NCBI GenBank assembly: GCA_012517405.1
Contig: JAAYVB010000022.1
Span: 1 to 34,648 of the forward strand
Length of the DNA stretch: 34,648 nucleotides
Direction: 5' to 3'
DNA from: Propionibacterium sp.
GTDB taxonomy: Bacteria; Actinomycetota; Actinomycetes; Propionibacteriales; Propionibacteriaceae
The notes under the pieces were generated by a model. That model had not been told where the DNA came from. It was given only the letters and a program-made list of their open reading frames with translations, and did no database searches. Each line of letters opens with the position of its first letter. Position 1 is the first letter of the stretch. This document shows positions 7,689-15,006 of this stretch, one piece after another. Position numbers and translations under genes: made by a program.

Positions 7689-8546
7689 ATGAAGCCGACA
7701 TCAACAGTTGAGTTGTTGAAAGCCGCTCAGGCGGGTGGGTATGCGGTGGCTGCCTTCAATGTTGTGGACGACGTGAGTCTGCGCGCGATCGTTGCCGCGG
7801 CGAACCGTGCGAGCTCACCGGTGATCATTCAGGCGTCGGTGAAGACGGCGAAGTCGATCGGAGTGGGGTTGCTGACAGCCATGTTCGACGCCGCGGTATC
7901 CGATTCGCGGGTACCGGTCGCCTTGCATCTGGATCACTGCCCGGATCGTCGTGTCATCGAGGACGTGGTTGCGGCGGGCTGGTCGTCCGTGTTGTTCGAT
8001 GCGTCGAACCGCGATCTGGAGACGGCGATCCGCGAATCGCGGGAGGTAGCCGAGTTGGCACATGCTCACGGCATCGGCGTCGAGTCCGAGATCGAGAACA
8101 TCGTCGGCGTTGAAGACGGTGTCGGCTCCGATGTGATTGCGCACGCCTACAGCGCGCAGCAGGTCGTCGAGGCGGCCCAGGCGAGTGGCATCGACTTGAT
8201 CGCCCCGCAGCTGGGCACTGCCCACGGGGTTTACCATGGTCGTCCGAAACTGCTTCCGGAGCGAGCACGGGAGTTCAGGGCATTGTCGGACAAGCCGATC
8301 GTCCTGCACGGGGGCACCGGATTGACCACGCAGGAATTCCAGGCGTTCATTGAAGCCGGAGTCTCGAAGATCAATATCTCGACGGAGCTCAAGATGACGT
8401 ATATGAAGTCTGCGCTCGCATCGCTGCGGCGATGCGAGCAGACCCAGGAATGGGATCCGCCAACGTTGTTCAATGAGATCGGTGGAGCGGTCGAGACCAT
8501 GGCGGTCGGCTTCTTCGAGATCTTCGGCTCGGCAGGCAGGGCATGA
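7689..8546 (+). CDS. Class II fructose/tagatose-bisphosphate-type aldolase
   Basis: This 285-residue TIM-barrel zinc aldolase carries the general motifs of the FbaA/KbaY/GatY family. The catalytic Asp82 and zinc ligand His83 are in HLDHC. Glu residues are in VESEIE (131-136), zinc His179 is in GTAHGVY, and zinc His207 is in LHGGTGL. INISTEL replaces the usual phosphate-binding NxDT/NVAT form, and SVLFDASN replaces SVMFDGS. The donor is probably still dihydroxyacetone phosphate, but the sugar substrate is uncertain. The start is ATG at 7689, with AAAGGGA upstream. The stop overlaps the start of the HAD gene by four bases, so the two are translationally coupled. Control is probably by the divergent UTRA regulator. 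Confidence 0.87.
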   Translation: MKPTSTVELLKAAQAGGYAVAAFNVVDDVSLRAIVAAANRASSPVIIQASVKTAKSIGVGLLTAMFDAAVSDSRVPVALHLDHCPDRRVIEDVVAAGWSSVLFDASNRDLETAIRESREVAELAHAHGIGVESEIENIVGVEDGVGSDVIAHAYSAQQVVEAAQASGIDLIAPQLGTAHGVYHGRPKLLPERAREFRALSDKPIVLHGGTGLTTQEFQAFIEAGVSKINISTELKMTYMKSALASLRRCEQTQEWDPPTLFNEIGGAVETMAVGFFEIFGSAGRA

Positions 8547-9328
8547 TGACCCCGGCGCTGCTCATCTTCGACTGCGATGGCGTTCTGGCCGACACCGAGC
8601 GCGATGGCCACCGGGTGGCGTTCAACCAGATGTTCGACGAACTGTCGATCCCGCTGCACTGGAGCAACGACGAGTACGCCGCACTGGTGAGCATCGGCGG
8701 GGGCAAGGAACGCCTCGCCAGCGTGCTGACTCCCGCCTTGCGTGAACAGTTGGGGCTGCCCGAGGACGAAGAAGTACTTAAGCAGGAGGTGGCTCGTTGG
8801 CATCGGGTGAAGACCCGCCGCTACACCGAGCTGGTGACCGCCGGTGCGCTGCCAGGCCGGCCGGGTGTCAAGCGCCTGATCGGTGAAGCCGATCGCAGCG
8901 GCTGGACGGTCGCGGTGTGCTCGACCTCTGCCCGCGAATCCGTCCTGGCGGTCCTACAGCATGTGATCGGGCCCGAACTCGCCACACGCGTGCACATCTT
9001 CGCCGGAGACATCGTCGCGCGCAAGAAGCCGGCTCCCGATATCTATCTGTACGCGTTGGACAGTCTCGGGTTCGGGCCGCACAACGCGGTGGTGGTCGAG
9101 GACAGCGGCATCGGCTGTCGGGCCGCGGTCGGCGCCGGCCTGGCGACTGTGATCACGGTATCGGCATACACCGGCGGGGACGATTTCACCGGTGCCGCCA
9201 TGGTGCTTTCCGATTTGGGGGAACCTGGAGCTGCCGCAACCGTGCTGGCAGATCCGTGGGGCGTGCAGGTGGGGGAGTATGTGGATCTCGGCGTGCTGAA
9301 CAAGGTGCTGGAGTCGCGGCAGGGCTGA
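8543..9328 (+). CDS. HAD-superfamily hydrolase, CbbY/beta-phosphoglucomutase-like
   Basis: This 261-residue protein has the HAD motifs in order. Nucleophile Asp10 and Asp12 are in IFDCDGVLADTE. Motif II is the Ser/Thr in VCSTSARES. Lys is in ARKKPAPDIY. The acidic motif IV is in VVVEDSGIG. The helical cap inserted after motif I is of the CbbY/PGM subtype, so it should be a sugar-phosphate phosphatase or mutase. ATGA overlap with the aldolase stop indicates coupled translation, so it probably acts on the substrate or product of the aldolase. A strong hairpin follows. Confidence 0.88.
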   Translation: MMTPALLIFDCDGVLADTERDGHRVAFNQMFDELSIPLHWSNDEYAALVSIGGGKERLASVLTPALREQLGLPEDEEVLKQEVARWHRVKTRRYTELVTAGALPGRPGVKRLIGEADRSGWTVAVCSTSARESVLAVLQHVIGPELATRVHIFAGDIVARKKPAPDIYLYALDSLGFGPHNAVVVEDSGIGCRAAVGAGLATVITVSAYTGGDDFTGAAMVLSDLGEPGAAATVLADPWGVQVGEYVDLGVLNKVLESRQG

Positions 9329-9359
9329 AGGCCGGCATCGCGAGATCCGGCACTGAGGA

Positions 9360-9402
9360 GGTGTTTCCTTATGCCCCGGCAGCAGGGGCATAAGGAAACA
9401 CC
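9360..9402. terminator. Bidirectional terminator, 18-bp perfect stem
   Basis: Bases 9360-9377 pair with 9385-9402 without mismatch around the loop GGCAGCA. The core is CTTATGCCCC with GGGGCATAAG. It separates the HAD gene (plus, ending 9328) from the epimerase gene (minus, ending 9413). The outer arms hold TTTCC and GGAAA, giving short U-rich ends in both directions. Confidence 0.88.
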
Positions 9403-9412
9403 AGGCATCGTC

Positions 9413-10285
9413 TCAGCGCAGATACGGCAGAACGAGCGCGCTGTAGCGCTCGGCAACAGTGCTGAGCAGTTCCTCGGTGGGCAGATCCCAGATCTTTCGG
9501 TTGAAGATCTCGACCTCGATGTCGCCGGTGTAGCCGGTCTGCTCGACCAGCGAGGTGATCGTGGCGAAGTCGATGTAGCCATCGCCCATGAATCCGCGGG
9601 AGTTGAGAGTGTCGAGGTCCAACGGAAGAACCCAGTCGCTCACCTGGTAGGACGAAATCTGTCCGGCTCGTCCGGCGCGTTCGACCTGCGAGGCCAGCTG
9701 GGGATCCCACCAGACGTGGTAGGTGTCCACGACCACCCCGACAGCCCCCTGATCGAATGCATCGGCGATATCGAGGCACTGGCCCAGAGTGGACAGCACG
9801 CCGCGGTCGGCGGCGAAGATCGGGTGCATCGGCTCGAGCGCCAGACGCACCCCGCGAGACTGCGCATAGCCGACGAGGTCGCCGACGCGGTCGATGACCC
9901 GCTGCCGCGCTGCGCCGAGATCCCGATCGCCATCGGGAATTGCAGGTCCTCCGAAGTCGCTGGCGGCCGGCAGACCGCCGACCACCATCACCAGTTCCGA
10001 GGTGCCGAGCCCGGCTGCTTCGTCGATCGCGGCCTTGTTGTCGGACAGCGCCCACGCGATGGCATCAGGCTCGGAGGCGGTCATGAAGCCTCCGCGGCAC
10101 AGCGACGACACTCGCAGCCCTGCCTGCTTGACGAGTTGGGCCGTGCGTTCGACACCGGTCTCGGCGACACGGTCGCGCCACAGCCCTACCGCTTCGTAGC
10201 CATGCTCGGCGGCCGCGGCCAGTGCCGTCGGCAGATCGAGGTTCTTGGCGGTTGCTGTATTGAGGGAAAGGCGATTGATTGACAT
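9413..10285 (-). CDS. Sugar phosphate isomerase/epimerase, xylose isomerase-like TIM barrel
   Basis: This 290-residue protein belongs to the AP-endonuclease-2/xylose-isomerase-like family. The metal ligand pattern is visible: Glu in LALEPMHP, Asp and His in VVVDTYHVWWDP, and a final Glu in DIEVEIFN. It opens with MSINRLSLNTATAKNLDLP. Members interconvert ketoses, ketose phosphates or inositol derivatives; the substrate here is unknown. The start is the ATG at 10285, with CTGGAG upstream; a GTG one codon earlier is possible. It is last in the minus-strand set LacI, SDR, epimerase, only 37 bases after the SDR stop, so it probably shares its transcript. Confidence 0.85.
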   Translation of the reverse strand: MSINRLSLNTATAKNLDLPTALAAAAEHGYEAVGLWRDRVAETGVERTAQLVKQAGLRVSSLCRGGFMTASEPDAIAWALSDNKAAIDEAAGLGTSELVMVVGGLPAASDFGGPAIPDGDRDLGAARQRVIDRVGDLVGYAQSRGVRLALEPMHPIFAADRGVLSTLGQCLDIADAFDQGAVGVVVDTYHVWWDPQLASQVERAGRAGQISSYQVSDWVLPLDLDTLNSRGFMGDGYIDFATITSLVEQTGYTGDIEVEIFNRKIWDLPTEELLSTVAERYSALVLPYLR

Positions 10286-10322
10286 CACTGCTCCAGGAGT
10301 CCGGCCGCTACCGTGGCGATCA

Positions 10323-11093
10323 TCACAGCACCGGGATCCGCATGCCGCCATCGACGTAGATGATGTCACCGGTCGAGTACTTGAGCCGACCTTCGGCCAG
10401 CACAATGACCGCCTCGGCGACGTCCTCTGGTTCACCCCAGCGAGCAATCGGGCAGTTGCCGTCCTCGAGGATGTACTTGTCGTACTTGGCCGTGACAACC
10501 TTGGTCATCTCGGTGCGGATGATTCCGGGGCTCACTTCGTAGACGGGAATGCCGTGCTCGGCCAGGCGGATCGCGAGGAGCTTGGTCATCATCGAGACCC
10601 CGGCCTTGGAGATGCAGTACTCGCCACGGTTGGTGGACACCATGGTGGCAGAGGCCGAGCCGGTGTTCACGATGACCCCAGGCTGACCGCCCGGGTTGCG
10701 AGGAGTGTTCTTGATCATGAGGGCAGCCACCACCTGGGTGAGCAGCAGCGGGCTGCGGAGATTCACGTCCATGACTCGGTCGTAGCTCTCCAGCGGCATA
10801 TCGAGGATGTCGAGGCGCTTTTCGGGGCCGGTTCCGACGTTGTTGCACAGCAGGTCGATCTGGCCGAACTTGTCCAAGGTGGTGTTCACCAGAGTCTCAC
10901 GTGTGGCAGCATCCGTGATGTCACCCAACAGGAACAACACCTTGCCGCTGTCCACGAGCTGGTGGAATTCGTCATCGGTGGACTCATTGCGAGCGATCGT
11001 GCTGACGTTGTAACCGGCAGCGATCAACTTCTTGACGATGGCCAAACCGATGCCCCGGGATCCTCCGGTGACGAGGGCGGTTGGCTGATTCAT
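10323..11093 (-). CDS. SDR family NAD(P)-dependent oxidoreductase
   Basis: This 256-residue classical short-chain dehydrogenase has the cofactor motif TGGSRGIG at residues 9-16, the NNVG motif after strand 4, a catalytic Ser in VNTGSASATM, and the YCISK catalytic Tyr/Lys. SPGIIRTEMT after the active site is typical of the fold. Length and order are normal. It probably oxidises or reduces a hydroxyl of the sugar or polyol handled by the adjacent epimerase, which is an inference from context. AAAGGAG lies seven bases before the ATG. It sits 84 bases downstream of the LacI gene on the same strand. Confidence 0.88.
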   Translation of the reverse strand: MNQPTALVTGGSRGIGLAIVKKLIAAGYNVSTIARNESTDDEFHQLVDSGKVLFLLGDITDAATRETLVNTTLDKFGQIDLLCNNVGTGPEKRLDILDMPLESYDRVMDVNLRSPLLLTQVVAALMIKNTPRNPGGQPGVIVNTGSASATMVSTNRGEYCISKAGVSMMTKLLAIRLAEHGIPVYEVSPGIIRTEMTKVVTAKYDKYILEDGNCPIARWGEPEDVAEAVIVLAEGRLKYSTGDIIYVDGGMRIPVL

Positions 11094-11177
11094 GTCTTGC
11101 TCCTTTGCGTAGGGTCGAACAAAAATAGGCGCGCAATATCGCTGTGCGGCGAGCGGGCCGCCGCGAAATCGCGCAAT

Positions 11178-12188
11178 TCAGCTGGCTGATGCGTCGTGAT
11201 TCGATGGCGCTGGGCCGGTGGATTGCCGTATTACGAGACTTGCGAGCAGCACGACTTCTTCTCGCATGATGCTTTGTCCGGAGATCGCCTTCTCCAGTAG
11301 TTCCACGGCGGCGCTGCCCAGTCGCTCGAGTGGCATCGCCATGGTGGTCAACGGCGGATAGGTGGCCTCGGAAATCAGGACGTCGTCGGTGCCGACCACG
11401 CTGATATCTTCGGGCACTCGAAGGCCGCGTTGGTGAAGACGGGACAAGATGCCGATCGCCGCCAAGTCGTTGAAGGCGATGACCGCGGTAGCCCCCGACG
11501 AGATGACCAGATCTGCTGCGGCCATGCCGCCATGTGCGAAGGCGGCGAAGTTGCCCAGATGCATGATCTCGAGTTCATCGTGCTCTGCATCGATCTGGAT
11601 CAGTGCCGAGCTGCGCGCGACTTCGGACGGTGATGCCGCCGACCCGCCGGCGTAGGCAATCCGGCGATGCCCGAGCGCGGTGAGATGATTCACGATCTGC
11701 CGCATGGCATCGGTCTCGTCCACCCGCACCGAATTCACCGACGGGACCGAATGGTTGATGAGCACCATGGGTGCGCGTGCCGACATCTCGAGGATCTGGG
11801 AATCCGTCGAGCGGCTGGAGCATGAGATCACGCCCTGCACGCTCGGCGGCAATCCGTTGAGCAACTCGGATTCCTGTTCGATGTCTTCACTGGTGTTCGC
11901 GACCATCATGTTGAACGAACGCATGTGCGCACGCTGCTGGGCGGCCTTCGCAATCGCAGCGAAGTACGGGTTGGCAATGTCAGGAGCGATGAAAGCTATC
12001 GTCGGATGACTGGTGCCAATTCCGTACGGACGTCGTACCTGCACCGGCTCGTAGTCGAGGGCCTGTGCGGCCTCTCGAACCCGGCTGAGCGTGGCAGGGG
12101 AGAGTTTGTCAGGATGCGTGTACGCCCGCGACACTGTAGATACTGAAACCCCCGCGCGCTGCGCAACTAGTCGAGCTGTCGATGTCAT
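11178..12188 (-). CDS. LacI family transcriptional regulator
   Basis: This 336-residue protein has an N-terminal helix-turn-helix (ARLVAQRAGVSVSTVSRAYTHPDKLSP, about residues 5-32). The hinge helix and a periplasmic-binding-protein-like effector domain follow, with PTIAFIAPDIANPYFAAI, LGHRRIAYAGG, AVIAFNDLAAIGIL and PEDISVVGTDD. The start is the ATG at 12188. The frame stays open for 35 codons upstream, but those residues do not resemble the family. A 17-base dyad at 12263-12279 lies just upstream and suggests autoregulation. Its likely targets are itself, the SDR and epimerase genes, and, from a related dyad at 16286, the flavoprotein gene. Confidence 0.93.
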   Translation of the reverse strand: MTSTARLVAQRAGVSVSTVSRAYTHPDKLSPATLSRVREAAQALDYEPVQVRRPYGIGTSHPTIAFIAPDIANPYFAAIAKAAQQRAHMRSFNMMVANTSEDIEQESELLNGLPPSVQGVISCSSRSTDSQILEMSARAPMVLINHSVPSVNSVRVDETDAMRQIVNHLTALGHRRIAYAGGSAASPSEVARSSALIQIDAEHDELEIMHLGNFAAFAHGGMAAADLVISSGATAVIAFNDLAAIGILSRLHQRGLRVPEDISVVGTDDVLISEATYPPLTTMAMPLERLGSAAVELLEKAISGQSIMREEVVLLASLVIRQSTGPAPSNHDASAS

Positions 12189-12262
12189 GAGGCGGACTCT
12201 TCCATGTACCGAGCGTAGAGGGGCGGATGTTCTCGTCGTCAGCGTAGCGTACCCCCACCTTG

Positions 12263-12279
12263 GCAGCAATTGTTGCTGC
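12263..12279. promoter_or_regulatory. Candidate LacI operator (site 1)
   Basis: GCAGCAA, TTG, TTGCTGC is an inverted repeat with perfect seven-base arms, 75-90 bases upstream of the lacI start. It shares CAGCAATTG and TTGCTGCAAA with the site at 16286-16297. A second, weaker dyad (TGCAA, six bases, TTGCA) follows at about 12277-12292. Confidence 0.55.
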
Positions 12280-12321
12280 AAATGCGGTTGCATCTTGCGA
12301 TCTCCTCTGCCACTAGCCGTG

Positions 12322-13173
12322 TTATGCCGGTGTGATCATGCCGGCTGCGGTGGGTAGCCACAGTGATAGGGCGGGCACGTATTGGACGATGAGCAGCATG
12401 ACGATCAGGGCTCCGAAGAAGGGCATGAGGGGGCCGATGACGTCTTCGACTTTCTTGCCGGCGACGCGGGCGCCGACGAACAAGACGGGTGCTGATGGTG
12501 GGGAGATGATGGCTAGGCCCATGTTGAACATCATCATCATGCCGAGGTGGACCGGGTGGACGCCGTATTGGACGGCGATCGGTAGGAAGATCGGGGTGAA
12601 GATCAACACTGCCGGGGTGGCGTCCAGGGGGATACCGATGATCAGCAAGATGACGGCCATGATGAGCAGGAACACCACGGATGAGTCGGTGAACGAGGTC
12701 AGCCAGTCGGCGATCAGGTTCGGGATGTTCGCGAAGACCATGGCGTAGCTCATGATGGACGACAATCCGATCAAGAAGATGACCACCGAGGCGGTACGGG
12801 TCGCGGTCAGCAAGATGCGGGGGATGTCGCGGATTTTCACGGTGCGGTAGACCAAGGACAAGATCAGCGCGTAGGACACGGCCACGGCCGCGCCTTCGGT
12901 CGCGGTGAAGATACCGGTGATGATACCGCCGATGACGACCACGATCAGGCCGAGGCTGGGCAGGGCCCGCAAGAACGCGCGCATGCCGTCTTTGAAGGGC
13001 GGGAAGCCTTTACCTTTGAGTTCGGGACGTTTCCGCGCGTACAAGAAGACCAGCACTATGCAGGTCGCGATCCACAAGATTCCGGGAATGTAGCCGGCCA
13101 GGAACAGTGCGCCGACCGAGGCCTGGGAGACCAGCGCGTACACGATCACGGTGTTCGACGGGGGGATCATCAT
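12322..13173 (-). CDS. dctM: TRAP transporter large permease (DctM), N-terminal third missing
   Basis: The 284-residue frame matches the C-terminal two-thirds of DctM-type permeases. It opens with MMIPPSNTVIVYALV and contains LFLAGYIPG, GIFTATEGAAVAVSYAL, a long GIPLDATPAVLIFTPIFLPIA segment and NMGLAIISPPSAPVLF. Homology continues upstream of the first ATG as RSWAAAVNIASAPAG up to 13218. There an in-frame TGA (13219-13221) stops it, seven bases before the end of dctQ. Normal DctM proteins have about 425 residues, so roughly 130-145 N-terminal residues with several helices are absent. The product is probably non-functional unless the junction is an assembly error. It is the last gene of the dctP-dctQ-dctM set. 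Confidence 0.8.
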   Translation of the reverse strand: MMIPPSNTVIVYALVSQASVGALFLAGYIPGILWIATCIVLVFLYARKRPELKGKGFPPFKDGMRAFLRALPSLGLIVVVIGGIITGIFTATEGAAVAVSYALILSLVYRTVKIRDIPRILLTATRTASVVIFLIGLSSIMSYAMVFANIPNLIADWLTSFTDSSVVFLLIMAVILLIIGIPLDATPAVLIFTPIFLPIAVQYGVHPVHLGMMMMFNMGLAIISPPSAPVLFVGARVAGKKVEDVIGPLMPFFGALIVMLLIVQYVPALSLWLPTAAGMITPA

Positions 13174-13228
13174 CCCGGCCGGCGCCGACGCGATGTTGAC
13201 CGCGGCAGCCCAGCTGCGTCACTCATAA

Positions 13229-13762
13229 TCAGATGCCCTCTTCCTGCAGGGATGCAATATCAATGTCTTCTTCCGGAAGGAGTTCCTTCACATCCGAAGT
13301 GACCGTCTTGATGATGTGCAAGACGCAGTAGATCGCGATAAGAGCACCCGCGAGAGGCAAGATCATGTAGATCTGGCCCTGGGAGAACGGCAACAACTCC
13401 ACCGTCTGATCGAACGCCGACGACGCGAGTTCCCACCCGCCCATGATCATGATCCAGACCGCGAAGAACCCCACGATCGAGTGCGCCAAAATCTCGAAGA
13501 ACTTCACGACCGCGGCCGGGAACTTCCGAACCAAGAAATCGATCGCAACATCATCATTCTCACCAATGACATACGCGGCACCAATAATGCCCTGCCAAAT
13601 GAAAATGATCCGCGCCATCGCCTCGGTCCACGCGTTACCACCACCGAACGAACGAATGATTACCTGGTACACGACCAGAATGACCAGCAACGCGAACAAT
13701 ACGATACAAACCCATCTCAAAATCGTATCGACCACGCGCTGAAATACGCTAAAAGCTTTCAT
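13229..13762 (-). CDS. dctQ: TRAP transporter small permease (DctQ)
   Basis: This 177-residue protein has four predicted membrane helices (starting about residues 12, 50, 88 and 128) and the family features GGGNAWTEAMARIIFIWQGIIGAAYVIGENDDVAID and LPFSQGQIYMILPLAG. DctQ pairs with DctM to form the membrane part of TRAP carriers. The start is the ATG at 13762, preceded by AAAAAAGG. The gene is visibly richer in A/T at third positions than its neighbours, which suggests separate ancestry. It ends seven bases before the residual dctM frame. A 13-bp hairpin separates it from dctP. Confidence 0.88.
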   Translation of the reverse strand: MKAFSVFQRVVDTILRWVCIVLFALLVILVVYQVIIRSFGGGNAWTEAMARIIFIWQGIIGAAYVIGENDDVAIDFLVRKFPAAVVKFFEILAHSIVGFFAVWIMIMGGWELASSAFDQTVELLPFSQGQIYMILPLAGALIAIYCVLHIIKTVTSDVKELLPEEDIDIASLQEEGI

Positions 13763-13822
13763 GCACTGAGCCTTTTTTGTGTGTGTCAACGGGTTTCCAG
13801 TACCCGCTTCGGGAGGGAAGGA

Positions 13823-13866
13823 CCGCCGGTTCTTCCCCATGGAGATCTGTGGCGAAGAACCGGCGG
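13823..13866 (-). other. Intercistronic hairpin between dctP and dctQ
   Basis: CCGCCGGTTCTTC at 13823-13835 pairs perfectly with GAAGAACCGGCGG at 13854-13866 (13 bp, 18-nt loop). It lies immediately after the dctP stop. There is no T tract on the minus strand, so partial termination or mRNA stabilisation favouring the binding protein is more likely than full termination. Confidence 0.65.
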
Positions 13867-13873
13867 AGTGCTG

Positions 13874-14977
13874 TCACTTGGCCGGGTGAGCCTGATTGGC
13901 GGCCTGCACGCCCTCGTAGAGCTTGATGCGTGCATCATTCTGATTGACCGAAGCCAGGTTCTGAGGCGCGACGAGAGCCTTGAAGGCGGCGACGTCGACG
14001 TCGTCGTTGAACTGAGCGCCGATCGCCTCCGACTGGGCTATCGACTTGTTGGCGAATTCGACCATGCCGTCATTGGCCGCCGTCTGGACCTCGGGCAGCA
14101 GTCCCAGGAGTGCTTCGCGGTCCGCCTCGTCCATGCCTGCCAGCGTCTTCGAGTTGATCAACAGGTAGTCGGGCATGAGCAGATGCCGAGTGTACGAGTA
14201 GTACTTCGCGACCTCGTCGTGCTTCATCGAGTGGTAGACGGCTTCGTTGTTCTCAGCACCGTCCAGGACGCCGGTCTGCATCGCCGAGTAGACATCGCCG
14301 AAGTTCATCGGGGACGCGGTCGCGCCCATGGCTTCGATCATCGCTACCTGCGAATCCGACTGCTGCACCCGGACCTTCAGACCCTGCATGTCAGCAGGAG
14401 TCCGGATCGGGCGCTTGCTGTTGTAGACGTTGCGGGTGCCGGCATTCACACCGGTGAGGACGGTGATCGACTTGCTGTCCTCGAGCGAGGAGTACAGATC
14501 GCTCAGCAGATCAGTGTCCGACAGCACCTGGGCCTGCGCCTCGGTGGAGTCGAACATGTACGGCAGGTTGAACACCACGAAGTCAGGGTTGTATCCCTCC
14601 AGGATGCTGGCCGCGATCCACATCATTTCGACGGTGCCGTTCGACAGATTCTGAACGACATCGGCCTGGCCGCCCAACTGTTCGTTCGGGTAGACCCGGA
14701 TCGAGTACCGGCCGTCGGTCGCCTCCTCGAGCTTCTTGCCCAGTTCGACGCCGGCCGCATATTGCGGGTGATCCTCGGTCTGGTTGAACGCCAGTTTGAA
14801 GACGGTCTTGGTGCCACCACCAGAGAGCTTGTGCTGCTGGCTGCGGCGTGCTGCCAGAAGTTTCGCTGTCGAAGAGTCCCGCTGCCGAAGACTCGCCCAT
14901 GGCCGCCTGTACGCTGGCGGAGTCTTCGGAGACACCAGGTGACCATTGAGGACATGTGAGATGCAGTAGCCCGTCAT
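13874..14977 (-). CDS. dctP: TRAP transporter substrate-binding protein (DctP), abnormal N terminus
   Basis: From about residue 55 (GGGTKTVFKLAFNQTEDHP) onward this is a normal DctP-type binding protein. The conserved Arg that clamps the substrate carboxylate is in GLKVRVQQSD. PMNFGDVYSAMQTGVLDGAENN follows; this VQQSD...DGAENN signature is typical of members that bind hexuronates. The first 50 residues (MTGYCISHVLNG...RRSQQHKLS) contain neither a hydrophobic signal peptide nor a lipobox Cys, which the family requires for export. A GGAGGTGAT site precedes the ATG at 14977, but that start is only 29 bases from the divergent DUF993 start. The 5' end looks rearranged or frameshifted, so the true start is uncertain. 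Confidence 0.82.
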   Translation of the reverse strand: MTGYCISHVLNGHLVSPKTPPAYRRPWASLRQRDSSTAKLLAARRSQQHKLSGGGTKTVFKLAFNQTEDHPQYAAGVELGKKLEEATDGRYSIRVYPNEQLGGQADVVQNLSNGTVEMMWIAASILEGYNPDFVVFNLPYMFDSTEAQAQVLSDTDLLSDLYSSLEDSKSITVLTGVNAGTRNVYNSKRPIRTPADMQGLKVRVQQSDSQVAMIEAMGATASPMNFGDVYSAMQTGVLDGAENNEAVYHSMKHDEVAKYYSYTRHLLMPDYLLINSKTLAGMDEADREALLGLLPEVQTAANDGMVEFANKSIAQSEAIGAQFNDDVDVAAFKALVAPQNLASVNQNDARIKLYEGVQAANQAHPAK

Positions 14978-15006
14978 CTCATCACCTCCGCGCAGAAGGA
15001 ATCCGC

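Noticed and set aside
11110..11165. GC-rich dyads between the SDR and LacI genes as a strong terminator
   Set aside because: Arms are only about six bases with poor symmetry and no T tract, so I did not list it as a feature.
14885..14929. Ten-base inverted repeat as possible insertion-sequence ends
   Set aside because: The arms are only 25 bases apart, with no transposase and no flanking target duplication; it is better seen as a hairpin in a rearranged segment.
13316..14959. Long plus-strand open frame opposite dctQ and dctP
   Set aside because: The product is Arg/His/Asp-rich low-similarity sequence typical of antisense frames; the TRAP genes on the minus strand have clear motifs.
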